The notes beneath the pieces were generated by a model. It ran no database searches. It was given only the letters and a program-made list of their open reading frames with translations, and was not told where the DNA came from. A stretch of DNA of 64,000 bases from Allosediminivita pacifica (GTDB taxonomy: Bacteria; Pseudomonadota; Alphaproteobacteria; Rhodobacterales; Rhodobacteraceae), in NCBI RefSeq assembly GCF_003054175.1, contig NZ_QBKN01000007.1, positions 122,750 through 186,749 on the forward strand. Reading direction: 5' to 3'. The position numbers and the translations under genes were made by a program. This document shows, one piece after another, positions 36,069-44,277 of this stretch (position 1 is the stretch's first letter; every line of letters starts with the position of its first letter).

Positions 36069-36446
36069 ATGAAGACGGAAGAAGCCGGAGACTCCATTCT
36101 AGAAACCTGGACTGTGGACGAGGTGCAGAAGGCCTTCGACAACCACGAGATCGTGCTGATCGACGTGCGCACCCCGCAGGAGTTCATGTTCGAACACATC
36201 GAGGGGTCGCTGCTCATGCCCATGGCCTTCTTCGTGGCCGACGCCCTGCCCGGCCAGGGTGAGAAGCGCATCGTCTTCCACTGCGGCTCCGGCGCGCGGT
36301 CGGAAAAGGTGGCCCGCGCCGCGATCGAGGCCGGCATGGCCCGCGTCGCCCACATGGAGGGCGGCTTCGGCGCCTGGAAGGGCGCCGGCAAGCCCTACAT
36401 CGGCACCAACATGGCCAACGGCGCCCCCCACCGCGTCAACAGCTGA
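36069..36446 (+). CDS. rhodanese-domain sulfurtransferase
   Basis: 125 residues, a single rhodanese domain. The catalytic loop HCGSGARSEKV carries the persulfide-forming Cys in CxxGxR form; the N-terminal VLIDVRTPQEF and the MEGGFGAWK ending are family hallmarks. It transfers sulfane sulfur, likely between glutathione persulfide, sulfite and thiosulfate, together with the upstream dioxygenase. GAGGAG lies before the ATG. Last gene of a two-gene operon; repeats begin right after it. Confidence 0.92.
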   Translation: MKTEEAGDSILETWTVDEVQKAFDNHEIVLIDVRTPQEFMFEHIEGSLLMPMAFFVADALPGQGEKRIVFHCGSGARSEKVARAAIEAGMARVAHMEGGFGAWKGAGKPYIGTNMANGAPHRVNS

Positions 36447-36555
36447 GCCCCCCGGGGTGGGCGCCACGCCCGCCCCACCCGCAACATCTCCCCTCTCCCA
36501 AGGGGGGGGGGGAGACCCGTCAATGACGTCCCCCCGAAAAGCCCGCGCAACACAT

Positions 36556-36592
36556 CCCCTCTCCCCCCGGGGGAGAGGGTCAGGGTGAGGGG
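36556..36592. repeat. CCCTCTCC hairpin repeat, copy 2
   Basis: CCCCTCTCCCCCC, then GGGGGAGAGGG and the tail TCAGGGTGAGGGG. Nearly identical to 734-772. Here it lies downstream of the rhodanese gene and of a LysR gene on the other strand. Confidence 0.75.
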
Positions 36593-36753
36593 CAAGGTAC
36601 GCCCGGGCAACAGGCCAGGGACCTGATTTCCGCGAGGAAGGGCCTGACCGAAGCGCCCGGGAAACACGCTGGGCGCATGTTTTCAACGTCGAGCGGTCGG
36701 CGACCCGACGCAGCCGGAATTCATGCGCCCCCACCTGCCCCAACGCGCCACAG

Positions 36754-36776
36754 CCCTCCCCCTGGCAGGGGGAGGG
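36754..36776. repeat. C-rich hairpin, related type
   Basis: CCCTCCCCC-TGGCA-GGGGGAGGG, a 9-bp perfect stem with a 5-nt loop and a G-rich tail. Same style as the CCCTCTCC repeats but a different arm sequence. Confidence 0.6.
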
Positions 36777-36948
36777 TTGGGGGGGGGCAACCGCCCGCTC
36801 CATTCGCAAGCCTGGCCCCGCTGCGGTGTAGCTTCCCGAACCGGACCTTCGTGACGCCACGCAGCAAAATCGGATGGGCGAAGGTCAGCAGCGGACAAAG
36901 TGGTCATTCCCCTTCAGTCGCGATCACGCACTTGATTTGAACCGGCCC

Positions 36949-37854
36949 CTACCGGCCCGAGGCATCTCGGCAGATCTCCACGAAAGCTCTCAATGCGGCG
37001 GAACCGAACCGGCTGGGATAGTAGAGCCGCGGGCCCTCCATGTCGCACCAACGATCAGGCAGGACCGGGACGAGCAATCCGTTGGCGAAGTCCTCCTCCA
37101 GCCAGTTGCGGAAGGCCCCGATGATGCCGATCCCGGCCCGGGCATAGGCGCGCCCGGTGTCGAGGGCATCCACACTCAGAACCAGGCGCGTGACCGGCTG
37201 GACGGAGATCGTCCCGGCACCGTCACGCAGGGTCCATGGCAGGAAGGGCCCGTCCGGCAGGCGGTAACGGATTGCCTCGTGCAAGGCTAGGTCCTCGGGA
37301 TCGGCCGGCGTCCCCCTGGCCTCGAGGTATTGGGGGGCTGCCGCAAGGGCGATCTGTTGCGTCCGCGGACCGATCGGGATCGAGACCATGTCCTTCGCCA
37401 CGAAATCGCCGTAGCGGATGCCGGCATCGCATCCCGCGGCGACGATATCGACAAGACGGTTCTCCACCACGATCTCGGTTTCGACCGCGGGATGCCTGGC
37501 AGTCAGTGTGGCGAGGAGCCGGGGCAGGATGTCGGGCATCACCGCCCCTGGAGCATTCAGCTTCAGCCGACCGCGCACGCGGCCCGCCGCATCGGCTATC
37601 TCTCCCCGAGCCGCGTCGAGACCGGCCAGATGAGGCGCGATGCGCTCTGCCAGCGCCTGGCCCGCCTCGGTGGTCCGTACGCTGCGAGTGGTCCGGATCA
37701 GGAGCGGGACGCCAAGTTCGGTCTCGATCCGGGTGATGGTGGTGCTGACCTTCGATGGCGCCAGGCCAAGGCGGCGCGCAGCCGCGCGGAACCCGCCCTC
37801 GCGCACCACCGTGAGGAAGACGCCCAGATCGTCGTGCGAGACACTGTTCTTCAC
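36949..37854 (-). CDS. LysR-family transcriptional regulator
   Basis: 301 residues if started at the GTG at 37854; there is no ATG near the domain start and no clear ribosome site, so the start is a best guess from family length. The helix-turn-helix covers GFRAAARRLGLAPSKVSTTI; the effector domain follows with the typical CrgA/AaeR-like pattern (GIRYGDFVAKDMVSIPIG). The frame is open much further upstream, but that part is antisense to the NmrA gene. Divergent from that gene (114 bp), which it probably controls. Confidence 0.85.
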   Translation of the reverse strand: MKNSVSHDDLGVFLTVVREGGFRAAARRLGLAPSKVSTTITRIETELGVPLLIRTTRSVRTTEAGQALAERIAPHLAGLDAARGEIADAAGRVRGRLKLNAPGAVMPDILPRLLATLTARHPAVETEIVVENRLVDIVAAGCDAGIRYGDFVAKDMVSIPIGPRTQQIALAAAPQYLEARGTPADPEDLALHEAIRYRLPDGPFLPWTLRDGAGTISVQPVTRLVLSVDALDTGRAYARAGIGIIGAFRNWLEEDFANGLLVPVLPDRWCDMEGPRLYYPSRFGSAALRAFVEICRDASGR

Positions 37855-37968
37855 GAAGAACAGGGTATTCGTGAATGGGCCGCTTATCAATCTCTGGGTG
37901 AACAGTAGATTGCCCTGTGTTGAAGCATTCAGGGCCCGAACGCGCCTGACCACCACGAGGAGTGAGCC

Positions 37969-38826
37969 ATGTTCATCATCACAGGAGCCACCGGTCAGCT
38001 TGGCCGCGGGATCGTCCAGAGCCTGTCGTCCAGCGTTCCGACCGGGCGCATTCGCGCCTGCGTGCGCGATCCGGGGAAAGCGAGGGACCTGGCGGATCTC
38101 GGGATCGACGTCCGTCCCTGCGACTTCGCCGAGCCCGATGGCCTTGCCGAGGCCTTCGCCGGCGCGGAGCGGGTCCTGATCGTCTCGGCCGGCACCTTGG
38201 GCGAGGAAGGCCTGGCCCTTCACCGTACCGCCATCGCAGCAGCGCGGGAGGCCGCTGCCCATCGCATTCTCTACACGAGCCATATGGGCGCACGGGAGGA
38301 TTCCCCCTTCGCACCGGCCGCGCAACACTGGGGCACCGAGCGTGACCTGGCGAAGAGCGGCGTGCCCTTCACCGCCCTCCGCCATGGCTTCTACGCCGAG
38401 AGCTGCCTGCGGATGATCGGCGACGGACTGAGGGCAGGCGAACTCCGTGTGCCCGAGGACGGCCCGGTGAGCTGGACCGCGCGTGCCGACCTCGCCGAGG
38501 CGGATGCGGCGATCCTCGCGTCCGACGAGGCGGGGGACGGCGCCACCCCGCCGCTGACGGCGACCGAGGCGGTCACGATGGCCGAGATCGCCACGATGGC
38601 CTCCGAGGTTCTGGGGCACGAGGTTCGTCATACCGTCGTCGCGGACGAGGAGTGGGTCGAGGCGCAGATCGCGGCAGGCGTGCCCAAGATCTACTCCAAG
38701 ATGCTGCTCGGGACCTTTCGGGCCGCACGCCGGGGCGATTTTGCCGCGACCGATCCAGCGCTCGCAGAGCTGCTCGGGCGAGCCCCGAGATCGATGCGGG
38801 ATGTGATCGCGGCGGCAGCAGGCTGA
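37969..38826 (+). CDS. NmrA-like NAD(P)-binding protein (QOR2/SDR-a type)
   Basis: 285 residues. An N-terminal Rossmann motif FIITGATGQLGRGIV without the classical SDR YxxxK site places it in the atypical SDRs. Members are NADPH sensors or quinone oxidoreductases (QOR2). The middle segment HILYTSHMGARED is conserved in that group. GAGGAG before the ATG. A LysR gene is divergent; this pairing is common for quinone- or aromatic-inducible reductases. Enzyme activity is inferred only. Confidence 0.82.
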   Translation: MFIITGATGQLGRGIVQSLSSSVPTGRIRACVRDPGKARDLADLGIDVRPCDFAEPDGLAEAFAGAERVLIVSAGTLGEEGLALHRTAIAAAREAAAHRILYTSHMGAREDSPFAPAAQHWGTERDLAKSGVPFTALRHGFYAESCLRMIGDGLRAGELRVPEDGPVSWTARADLAEADAAILASDEAGDGATPPLTATEAVTMAEIATMASEVLGHEVRHTVVADEEWVEAQIAAGVPKIYSKMLLGTFRAARRGDFAATDPALAELLGRAPRSMRDVIAAAAG

Positions 38827-39118
38827 GGTGGTCTTCCGTATCTGCTGAGATGGATGGGGTGGTTCCTGCCTCGTTGGAAGCCCGCGAAGGGTTTGGAGCG
38901 AGCCATGCACTGCCGCAGAAGGAAGCTGAATTCTGGTTTGCTCTGAACGTCGGCTTCCGTCTTTGCTAGATGTTCGGACCGCCGCTGCGGCGGAGGTCAG
39001 CAGTGTCCGCCCTTCAAACGCCCCCCTCCGCTCCCCTCAAGCGGCCGCTTCGGCATGGGCCAGTCCGGCAGCGGCACCCTCTCCGACGAAAAAGGGCAGC
39101 GCCTCATGGCACTGCCCG
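38827..39118. other. intergenic region with decayed repeat sequence and aminotransferase terminator
   Basis: 292 bp without a gene. The stretch 38970-39010 (GTTCGGACCGCCGCTGCGG and on) resembles intergenic debris at 36850-36900. The intrinsic terminator at 39089-39117 closes it on the aminotransferase side, followed at once by the 86-bp element copy B. Confidence 0.6.
39089..39117 (-). terminator. intrinsic terminator for the aminotransferase transcript
   Basis: On the minus strand: GGGCAGTGCC-ATGA-GGCGCTGCCC (10-bp stem with one G-T pair) followed by five T. It lies beyond the 86-bp element, so the element is transcribed in the 3' end of the aminotransferase mRNA. Confidence 0.85.
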
Positions 39119-39204
39119 ATCCCGGGACAATCCTAAGAAACGGTTAAACCGTCTCTGTAACCCATTGATTCATATAAGCCGCAGGAATGTCCCGGCCCGG
39201 GACA
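39119..39204 (+). repeat. 86-bp bipartite palindromic element, copy B
   Basis: Same parts and spacing as copy A: ATCCCGGGACAA at offset 0, inner GGTTA-N11-TAACC, TAACCCATTGA at offset 39, and the 17-bp palindrome TGTCCCGGCCCGGGACA at offset 69 (39188-39204). It lies between the convergent NmrA and aminotransferase genes, 17 bp from the latter's stop. Confidence 0.85.
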
Positions 39205-39220
39205 CCCCAGAGGCCCCCGT

Positions 39221-40615
39221 TCAGCGGGCTTTCATCAGGCCCTGCGCCTTGAGCTCCTCGTGCGCCTCGTCGAGGCTCTGCCAGGCCCGCTCGATCAGCA
39301 CGTCGATCTCCTCGCGCGAGATCACCAGCGGCGGCGAGATTATCATCCGGTCGCCCACGTGGCGCATGATCAGGTTGTTGGCAAAGCACCGCTCGCGGGT
39401 GATGTAACCGACGGTGCCCGCCTCCGAGGCAAAGGCGGCGCGCGACGCCTTGTCCGGCGTCAGCGCCAGCGAGCCCATCATGCCGACGATCTTCGCCTCG
39501 CCCACCAGCGGGTGATCCGTCAGGCTCTCGAAGCGCTCCTTCAGGTAGGGGCCGGTATCACTCGCCACGCGGTCCACCACGCCTTCCTCGTCGAGGATGC
39601 GCAGGTTCTCCAGCGCGACGGCACAAGCCACCGGATGGCCCGAATAGGTGTAGCCGTGGTTGAACTCGGTGCCCGAAATGACCGAGGCCACCTCGTCCGA
39701 CAGGACCGACCCGCCAATCGGCTGGTAGCCCGACGAAAGCCCCTTGGCGATGGTCATGATGTCGGGTCGGATCCCAACGGTTTCCGAGCCGAACCACCTG
39801 CCCGTCCGCCCGAAGCCGCAGATTACCTCGTCCGCGATCAGCAGGATGCCGTACTTGTCGACGATCTTCTGCACCTCGGGCCAGTAGGTGTCGGGCGCCA
39901 CGATCACGCCCCCCGCGCCCTGCACCGGCTCGGCGATGAAGGCCGCGACGTTCTCGGGGCCCAGCTCGAGGATCTTGTCCTCCAGCTGCTTCGCCCGCGC
40001 GCGGCCGAAGTCCTCGGGGGTCATGTCGCCGCCCTCGGACCACCAGTCGGGCTGGTCGATATGGGCGATGCCGGGGATCGGCATGCCGCCCTGCGTGTGC
40101 ATGCCCTTCATGCCGCCCAGGCTCCCCGAGCCGACCGAGGAGCCGTGGTAGGCGTTCCAGCGCGAGATCACCCACTGGCGCTCGGGCTGGCCCTTCTCGG
40201 CCCAGTAGGTCCGCACCAGCCGCAGGTTGGTGTCGTTGGCCTCGGACCCGGACGAGGCGAAGAACACGTGGTTCAGGTCCCCCGGCGCCAATTCGGCGAT
40301 GCGCGCGGCGAGGTTGATCGCCGGTACGTGGGTCGTCTGGAAGAAGGTGTTGTAGTAGGGCAGCTCTTCCATCTGGCGCGCCGCCGCCTGGGCCAGCTCG
40401 CGGCGGCCGTAGCCGATGTTGACGCACCACAGCCCCGCCATGGCGTCGAGGATCCGGTTCCCCTCGCTGTCGTTCAGCCAGCAGCCCTCGGCCCGCGTGA
40501 TGACCCGCGCACCGCGGTCGTTCAGCCCTTGGCCATGGGTAAAGGGATGCATGTGATGGGCCGCGTCGGCGCGCTGCAGTTCGGCCGTGGGGGAATTGGG
40601 GGTAAGAATGGTCAT
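39221..40615 (-). CDS. class III PLP-dependent aminotransferase (omega-amine/putrescine:pyruvate type)
   Basis: 464 residues. Fold type I, class III: the PLP lysine is in TIAKGLSSGYQP, with the cofactor aspartate in LLIADEVICGFGRTG and phosphate contacts in SSGSEANDTN. The closest groups are putrescine-pyruvate (SpuC) and beta-alanine/taurine-pyruvate transaminases, which it could be. AGGAGG is seven nt before the ATG. A strong promoter with an overlapping palindrome (40643-40670) lies upstream, and its 3' end holds copy B of the 86-bp element and a terminator. Monocistronic. Confidence 0.9.
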   Translation of the reverse strand: MTILTPNSPTAELQRADAAHHMHPFTHGQGLNDRGARVITRAEGCWLNDSEGNRILDAMAGLWCVNIGYGRRELAQAAARQMEELPYYNTFFQTTHVPAINLAARIAELAPGDLNHVFFASSGSEANDTNLRLVRTYWAEKGQPERQWVISRWNAYHGSSVGSGSLGGMKGMHTQGGMPIPGIAHIDQPDWWSEGGDMTPEDFGRARAKQLEDKILELGPENVAAFIAEPVQGAGGVIVAPDTYWPEVQKIVDKYGILLIADEVICGFGRTGRWFGSETVGIRPDIMTIAKGLSSGYQPIGGSVLSDEVASVISGTEFNHGYTYSGHPVACAVALENLRILDEEGVVDRVASDTGPYLKERFESLTDHPLVGEAKIVGMMGSLALTPDKASRAAFASEAGTVGYITRERCFANNLIMRHVGDRMIISPPLVISREEIDVLIERAWQSLDEAHEELKAQGLMKAR

Positions 40616-40642
40616 CGGCGCCTCCTGTCCGGGGATGGCGGA

Positions 40643-40670
40643 AAAATATGATCAAATTCTTGACTGTCAA
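40643..40670 (-). promoter_or_regulatory. sigma-70 promoter with overlapping palindrome for the aminotransferase
   Basis: On the minus strand TTGACA (40670-40665), 16-nt spacer, TATTTT (40648-40643), 28 nt before the ATG. The -35 overlaps the perfect dyad TTGACTGTCAA (40660-40670), a likely operator. Confidence 0.65.
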
Positions 40671-40728
40671 TCGACTCGAAGCCTGCCGCCATCGCGACGA
40701 GGGACCCGCTGACCTGGTACACCTGCCG

Positions 40729-41349
40729 TTATTCCGGCCGGTCAGTGTCCTCAGGTTTCGGCTTGCCGCCGATCTTCGGCTCCGTTCCTGCCCTAAGACG
40801 GGCGATATTTTCCTTGTGCCGCCAGAAGATGATCGCCGCCAGCGCAAGACACAGGAGAGCGAGGTCGCCCCGCCCGAGTACCAACATCCAGACCGGTGAG
40901 GATGCCGCAGCCCCCAACGCGCCCACCGAAGAGATGCGCGAAATGCCAGCGGCCACCAGCCAGGATGCACAGCACAGCAGACCCGCAGGCCAGGCCAGCG
41001 CCAGCACCGTCCCGAGGAAGGTCGCCACGCCCTTGCCGCCGAGGAAGCGCAGCCAGACCGGGAAGCAGTGCCCGGCGAAGGCCGCAAGCCCGGCGAGCTG
41101 CGGGGCGAGCCCCTCGCCCGCGAAGTGGCGCGCCAGCAGCACCGCGATGGCGCCCTTGAAGGTGTCGAGCAGAAGGGTGGCGAGCGCCGCGGGCTTGTTG
41201 CCGGTGCGCAGCACATTGGTGGCGCCGATGTTGCCCGAGCCGATCTTGCGCAGATCGCCCAGCCCCATGGCGCGCGTGATGACGATGCCGAAGGGGATCG
41301 AGCCCAGCAGATAGCCTGCCACCGTCCAGAAGATGACCGCGGCGCTCAT
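40729..41349 (-). CDS. plsY: glycerol-3-phosphate acyltransferase PlsY
   Basis: 206 residues, five to seven membrane helices. The three PlsY loop motifs are seen: GSIPFGIV, GSGNIGATNVLR and GGKGVATF, plus a C-terminal HKENIARL segment. It acylates glycerol-3-phosphate from acyl-phosphate, starting phospholipid synthesis in the inner membrane. Its ATG overlaps the pyrC' stop (ATGA). The cytoplasmic tail is charged (KPKPEDTDRPE). Terminal gene of the pyrB operon, an arrangement common in Rhodobacterales. Confidence 0.95.
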   Translation of the reverse strand: MSAAVIFWTVAGYLLGSIPFGIVITRAMGLGDLRKIGSGNIGATNVLRTGNKPAALATLLLDTFKGAIAVLLARHFAGEGLAPQLAGLAAFAGHCFPVWLRFLGGKGVATFLGTVLALAWPAGLLCCASWLVAAGISRISSVGALGAAASSPVWMLVLGRGDLALLCLALAAIIFWRHKENIARLRAGTEPKIGGKPKPEDTDRPE

Positions 41350-42629
41350 GCCTCGAACACCCGCGTGCCCGCGACCCAGGTGCCCAGCACCTTGCCTTGC
41401 AGGCGGGCGCCATCGAAGGGCGTATTCTTGGACTTCGAGCGCAGCTTGAAGCGGTCGAGGATCAGCGGCTTGTCGGCGTCGAACATCACGAGGTCGGCGG
41501 GCGCGCCTTTGGCAAGCCTGCCACTCTCCAGCCCCAGCCGCTTCGCAGGGTTGGCCGACAGCGCCCGGAACAGCACGTTCAGCGAGAGCTCACCCGAGTG
41601 GTAGAGCCGCAGCAGAACCGGCAGCATGGTTTCCAGTCCCACGGCTCCAGAGGCGGCCTCTTCGTAGGGCAGGCGCTTGGATTCCTCGTCCTGCGGAGTG
41701 TGGAAGCTGCCGATCACGTCGATGAGGCCGCTGCGCACCGCCTCGACCACGTTCTGGCGGTCTTCCTCGGAGCGCAGCGGCGGCTTGACCTTGAAGAAGG
41801 TGCGAAAGTCGGCGACGTCGAGTTCGTTCAGCGTCAGGTGGTGCATGGAGATGCCCGCCGTCACGTCGAAGCCGTTGGCCTTGGCGCGTTCCAGGGGCGG
41901 CAATGCGCGGGTCGTGGTGATCTGGTCGGCGTGGTAGCGCACGCCCGTCATCTCGACGAGGGCGATGTCGCGGTCGAGGCCCATGCGCTCGGCCATGGGG
42001 GACACGCCCGGCAGGCCCCTGAGCGAGGCGAACTTGCCGCTGGTGACGGCGGCGCCGCGGCTCAGGACGGGTTCCTGCGGGTGCGCCATGATCAGCGCGC
42101 CGACGCCGCGGGCGTAGGTCATGGCGCGCGACAGCACCTTGGTGTCCTCGACCACGCGGTCGCAGTCGGTAAAGGCAGCGGCGCCCCCGTCCATGAGGAA
42201 GCCGATCTCGGTCATTTCCTTGCCCTCGCGGCCCTTGGTGAGGGCGGCCATGGGCAGGACGTTCACCGGCGCAGCCTCGTTGGCGCGGCGGCGGATGAAT
42301 TCGAGCGTCTCGGGCGTATCAATGGCGGGCGTGGTGTCGGGGCGGGTTACCATCGTGGTCACGCCCCCGGCAGCAGCGGCGAGGCCTGCGGTCTTGAAGC
42401 TTTCCTTGTGCCGCTCGCCCGGTTCGCCGACCTTCACGCCCACGTCGACGATGCCCGGCGCGACAAAGGTGCCGGCCGCATCCACGCGGTCCGCGTCATC
42501 GACCTGCGGCATGGGCGTATCGAAGACCTGCGCGATGCGGCCGCCCTCGATCAGAAGGGCGCCGGGGGCGGGGCTGTCGGCCTCCGGGTCGATCAGCATG
42601 GCGTTGAGGATGAGGGTCTTCTTGGTCAT
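41346..42629 (-). CDS. pyrC': dihydroorotase-like protein PyrC', catalytic residues missing
   Basis: 427 residues with full dihydroorotase-type (amidohydrolase) length. The metal motif DxHxH expected near residue 60 is replaced by VDVGVKVGEPG, and the late TDHAPH-like motif with the catalytic Asp is replaced by SFHTPQDEE. Such inactive PyrC' proteins are known from Pseudomonas, where they are structural partners of aspartate carbamoyltransferase. It lies in the pyrB operon, as expected for that role. An active dihydroorotase must be encoded elsewhere (inference). ATGA overlap with plsY. Confidence 0.88.
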   Translation of the reverse strand: MTKKTLILNAMLIDPEADSPAPGALLIEGGRIAQVFDTPMPQVDDADRVDAAGTFVAPGIVDVGVKVGEPGERHKESFKTAGLAAAAGGVTTMVTRPDTTPAIDTPETLEFIRRRANEAAPVNVLPMAALTKGREGKEMTEIGFLMDGGAAAFTDCDRVVEDTKVLSRAMTYARGVGALIMAHPQEPVLSRGAAVTSGKFASLRGLPGVSPMAERMGLDRDIALVEMTGVRYHADQITTTRALPPLERAKANGFDVTAGISMHHLTLNELDVADFRTFFKVKPPLRSEEDRQNVVEAVRSGLIDVIGSFHTPQDEESKRLPYEEAASGAVGLETMLPVLLRLYHSGELSLNVLFRALSANPAKRLGLESGRLAKGAPADLVMFDADKPLILDRFKLRSKSKNTPFDGARLQGKVLGTWVAGTRVFEA

Positions 42630-42663
42630 GCAGGGTGTCCCGTGGCCCGGTGGCAGGCGTGTT

Positions 42664-43203
42664 TCAGAGCAGCGCGTAGGCGATGACGATCAGGATGGCG
42701 GCCGCGACGGCTGCGACCAGCAGGCGCAGCATCCGCGAACTGCCGGGCCCGGGCGCCGCCGCCCCGCCACGCAGGCTGCCCTTCGCGCTGTCAGAGCGCA
42801 GTTTCGGCCCCGCGCCATGGGCCTTGGTCTCGCCGTAGGTGCCCACGTGGTAGAGCGGCGCCGCGACGGTCAGCGTCTGGCTCGTGTGATCGAAGGCCTG
42901 CGCCGGCAGGATCACCACATGCCCTTCAAGCGCGTCGATGTCCCCCTGGGCGGCGCGAAACTCCGGGCCCGTCGCGCCATGCGCCTCGGCCAGGTACTGC
43001 GAAAGCGGCATGGAGCCGAGATCGCGGATCGCCACCACCTCGACAAAGGCCGGGCGCAGCTTGCTGGCGCCGAGCGCGTATTGCAGCGGCCATTCGCCGG
43101 TGCCCGCCTGGTTGCAGAAGCGATCCACCGCCTCGGGCGGCAGATCCAGATGGAACAGCCGGACGGTGTCCGTCTCCGATCCGTTGATCTCGAGCGTGAT
43201 CAT
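42664..43203 (-). CDS. hypothetical protein with C-terminal membrane anchor, in pyrB operon
   Basis: 179 residues. The first 130 residues look soluble and folded, with [20 protein letters not shown] at the start; a glycine/alanine-rich linker ([14 protein letters not shown]) leads to a single C-terminal membrane helix ([20 protein letters not shown]). No family recognised by me. Its start overlaps the pyrB stop (ATGA), so it is translationally coupled to the carbamoyltransferase, and pyrC' follows 34 bp later. Topology suggests a cytoplasmic domain tethered to the inner membrane. Confidence 0.75.
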   Translation of the reverse strand: MITLEINGSETDTVRLFHLDLPPEAVDRFCNQAGTGEWPLQYALGASKLRPAFVEVVAIRDLGSMPLSQYLAEAHGATGPEFRAAQGDIDALEGHVVILPAQAFDHTSQTLTVAAPLYHVGTYGETKAHGAGPKLRSDSAKGSLRGGAAAPGPGSSRMLRLLVAAVAAAILIVIAYALL

Positions 43204-44150
43204 GCCATCACCTCCGTCGGACGGGCGCGCAGGTTGCGCGCCAGAAGATCCATCGCCGCCATCCGCACCGCCACGCCCATCTCGACCTGGTCCTGGATGA
43301 CGCTCCGGTTAATGTCGTCCGCCAGCGTGCCGTCGATCTCGACCCCGCGGTTCATCGGCCCCGGGTGCATCACGATGGCGTCGGGCTTGGCGTAGGACAG
43401 CTTTTCGGCATCGAGGCCGTAGCGGTGGAAATACTCGCGCTCTGACGGGATGAAGCCGCCGTCCATGCGTTCCTTCTGCAGCCGCAGCATCATCACAACG
43501 TCCACGTCCCGAAGGCCCTCTTCCATGGTGTCGTAGACCTCGACCCCGAAGTCCTGAATACCGGAGGGCATCAGCGTCGGCGGACCGACAAGGCGGATGC
43601 GGTTTTCCATCTTGTGCAGCAGCAGGATGTTGGAACGCGCCACGCGGCTGTGGGCTATGTCGCCGCAGATCGCGATGTTAAGCCGGTGCAGCCGCCCCTT
43701 CGCCCGCCGGATCGTCAGCGCATCCAGCAATGCCTGCGTGGGATGCTCCTGCCGCCCGTCGCCCGCGTTCAGAACCGCGCAGTTCACCTTCTGGCTCAGC
43801 AGTTCGACCGCGCCCGAATGCGGGTGGCGCACCACCAGCAGGTCGGGGTGCATGGCGTTGAGCGTCATGGCCGTGTCGATCAGCGTTTCGCCCTTCTTGA
43901 TCGAACTCGCCTGAAGCGACATGTTCATCACGTCCGCGCCCAGCCGCTTGCCCGCCAGTTCGAAACTGGCCTGCGTGCGAGTGGAATTCTCGAAGAACAT
44001 GTTGATCTGGGTGAGCCCCGCCAGCGCGTTGGCGTGCTTGTCGCGGCCTCGGTTGAAGCGGGCGTACTGGTCGGCGAGGTCGAGGATTGTGACGATCTCG
44101 TCCGGGCGCAGGGGCGCGATGCCCAGTAGGTGGCGGTGATCGAAACGCAT
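43200..44150 (-). CDS. pyrB: aspartate carbamoyltransferase catalytic chain
   Basis: 316 residues. The carbamoyl-phosphate motif [11 protein letters not shown] and the HPTQALLDA and SSIKKGE segments (with the active-site Lys) are present. It makes carbamoyl-aspartate, the committed step of pyrimidine synthesis. No regulatory pyrI is present; instead the operon carries PyrC', as in bacteria where ATCase is a dodecamer with inactive DHOase-like chains. The start at 44150 has GAGG upstream. Possible leader hairpin at 44173-44190. Confidence 0.95.
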   Translation of the reverse strand: MRFDHRHLLGIAPLRPDEIVTILDLADQYARFNRGRDKHANALAGLTQINMFFENSTRTQASFELAGKRLGADVMNMSLQASSIKKGETLIDTAMTLNAMHPDLLVVRHPHSGAVELLSQKVNCAVLNAGDGRQEHPTQALLDALTIRRAKGRLHRLNIAICGDIAHSRVARSNILLLHKMENRIRLVGPPTLMPSGIQDFGVEVYDTMEEGLRDVDVVMMLRLQKERMDGGFIPSEREYFHRYGLDAEKLSYAKPDAIVMHPGPMNRGVEIDGTLADDINRSVIQDQVEMGVAVRMAAMDLLARNLRARPTEVMA

Positions 44151-44172
44151 CTGGACCTCGGATCGGTGGACG

Positions 44173-44190
44173 CCTCCGTGTTTACGGAGG
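44173..44190 (-). promoter_or_regulatory. hairpin in the pyrB leader
   Basis: CCTCCGT-GTTT-ACGGAGG, a 7-bp perfect stem 23 nt upstream of the pyrB ATG. There is no T-run, so attenuation is not shown; it could affect translation or transcript stability. Confidence 0.35.
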
Positions 44191-44277
44191 GGGCGGTGCG
44201 GGGGCAAGGGGCGGGAATGGACATGGCAGGCAAGAACCCGGATGTGCCCGGCCGCGCGGGGCGCTAGGGTGCGGCTC

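Larger units (their letters stand above)
36447..36948. other. gene-free stretch with CCCTCTCC-type hairpins
   Basis: 502 bp without a gene. It holds degenerate or full copies of the C-rich hairpin (36488-36516, 36556-36592, 36754-36776), an 11-base G run at 36501-36511 and another G run near 36779-36787. The last 90 bp (36855-36930) look like decayed repeat sequence also echoed at 38980-39010. Confidence 0.65.
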
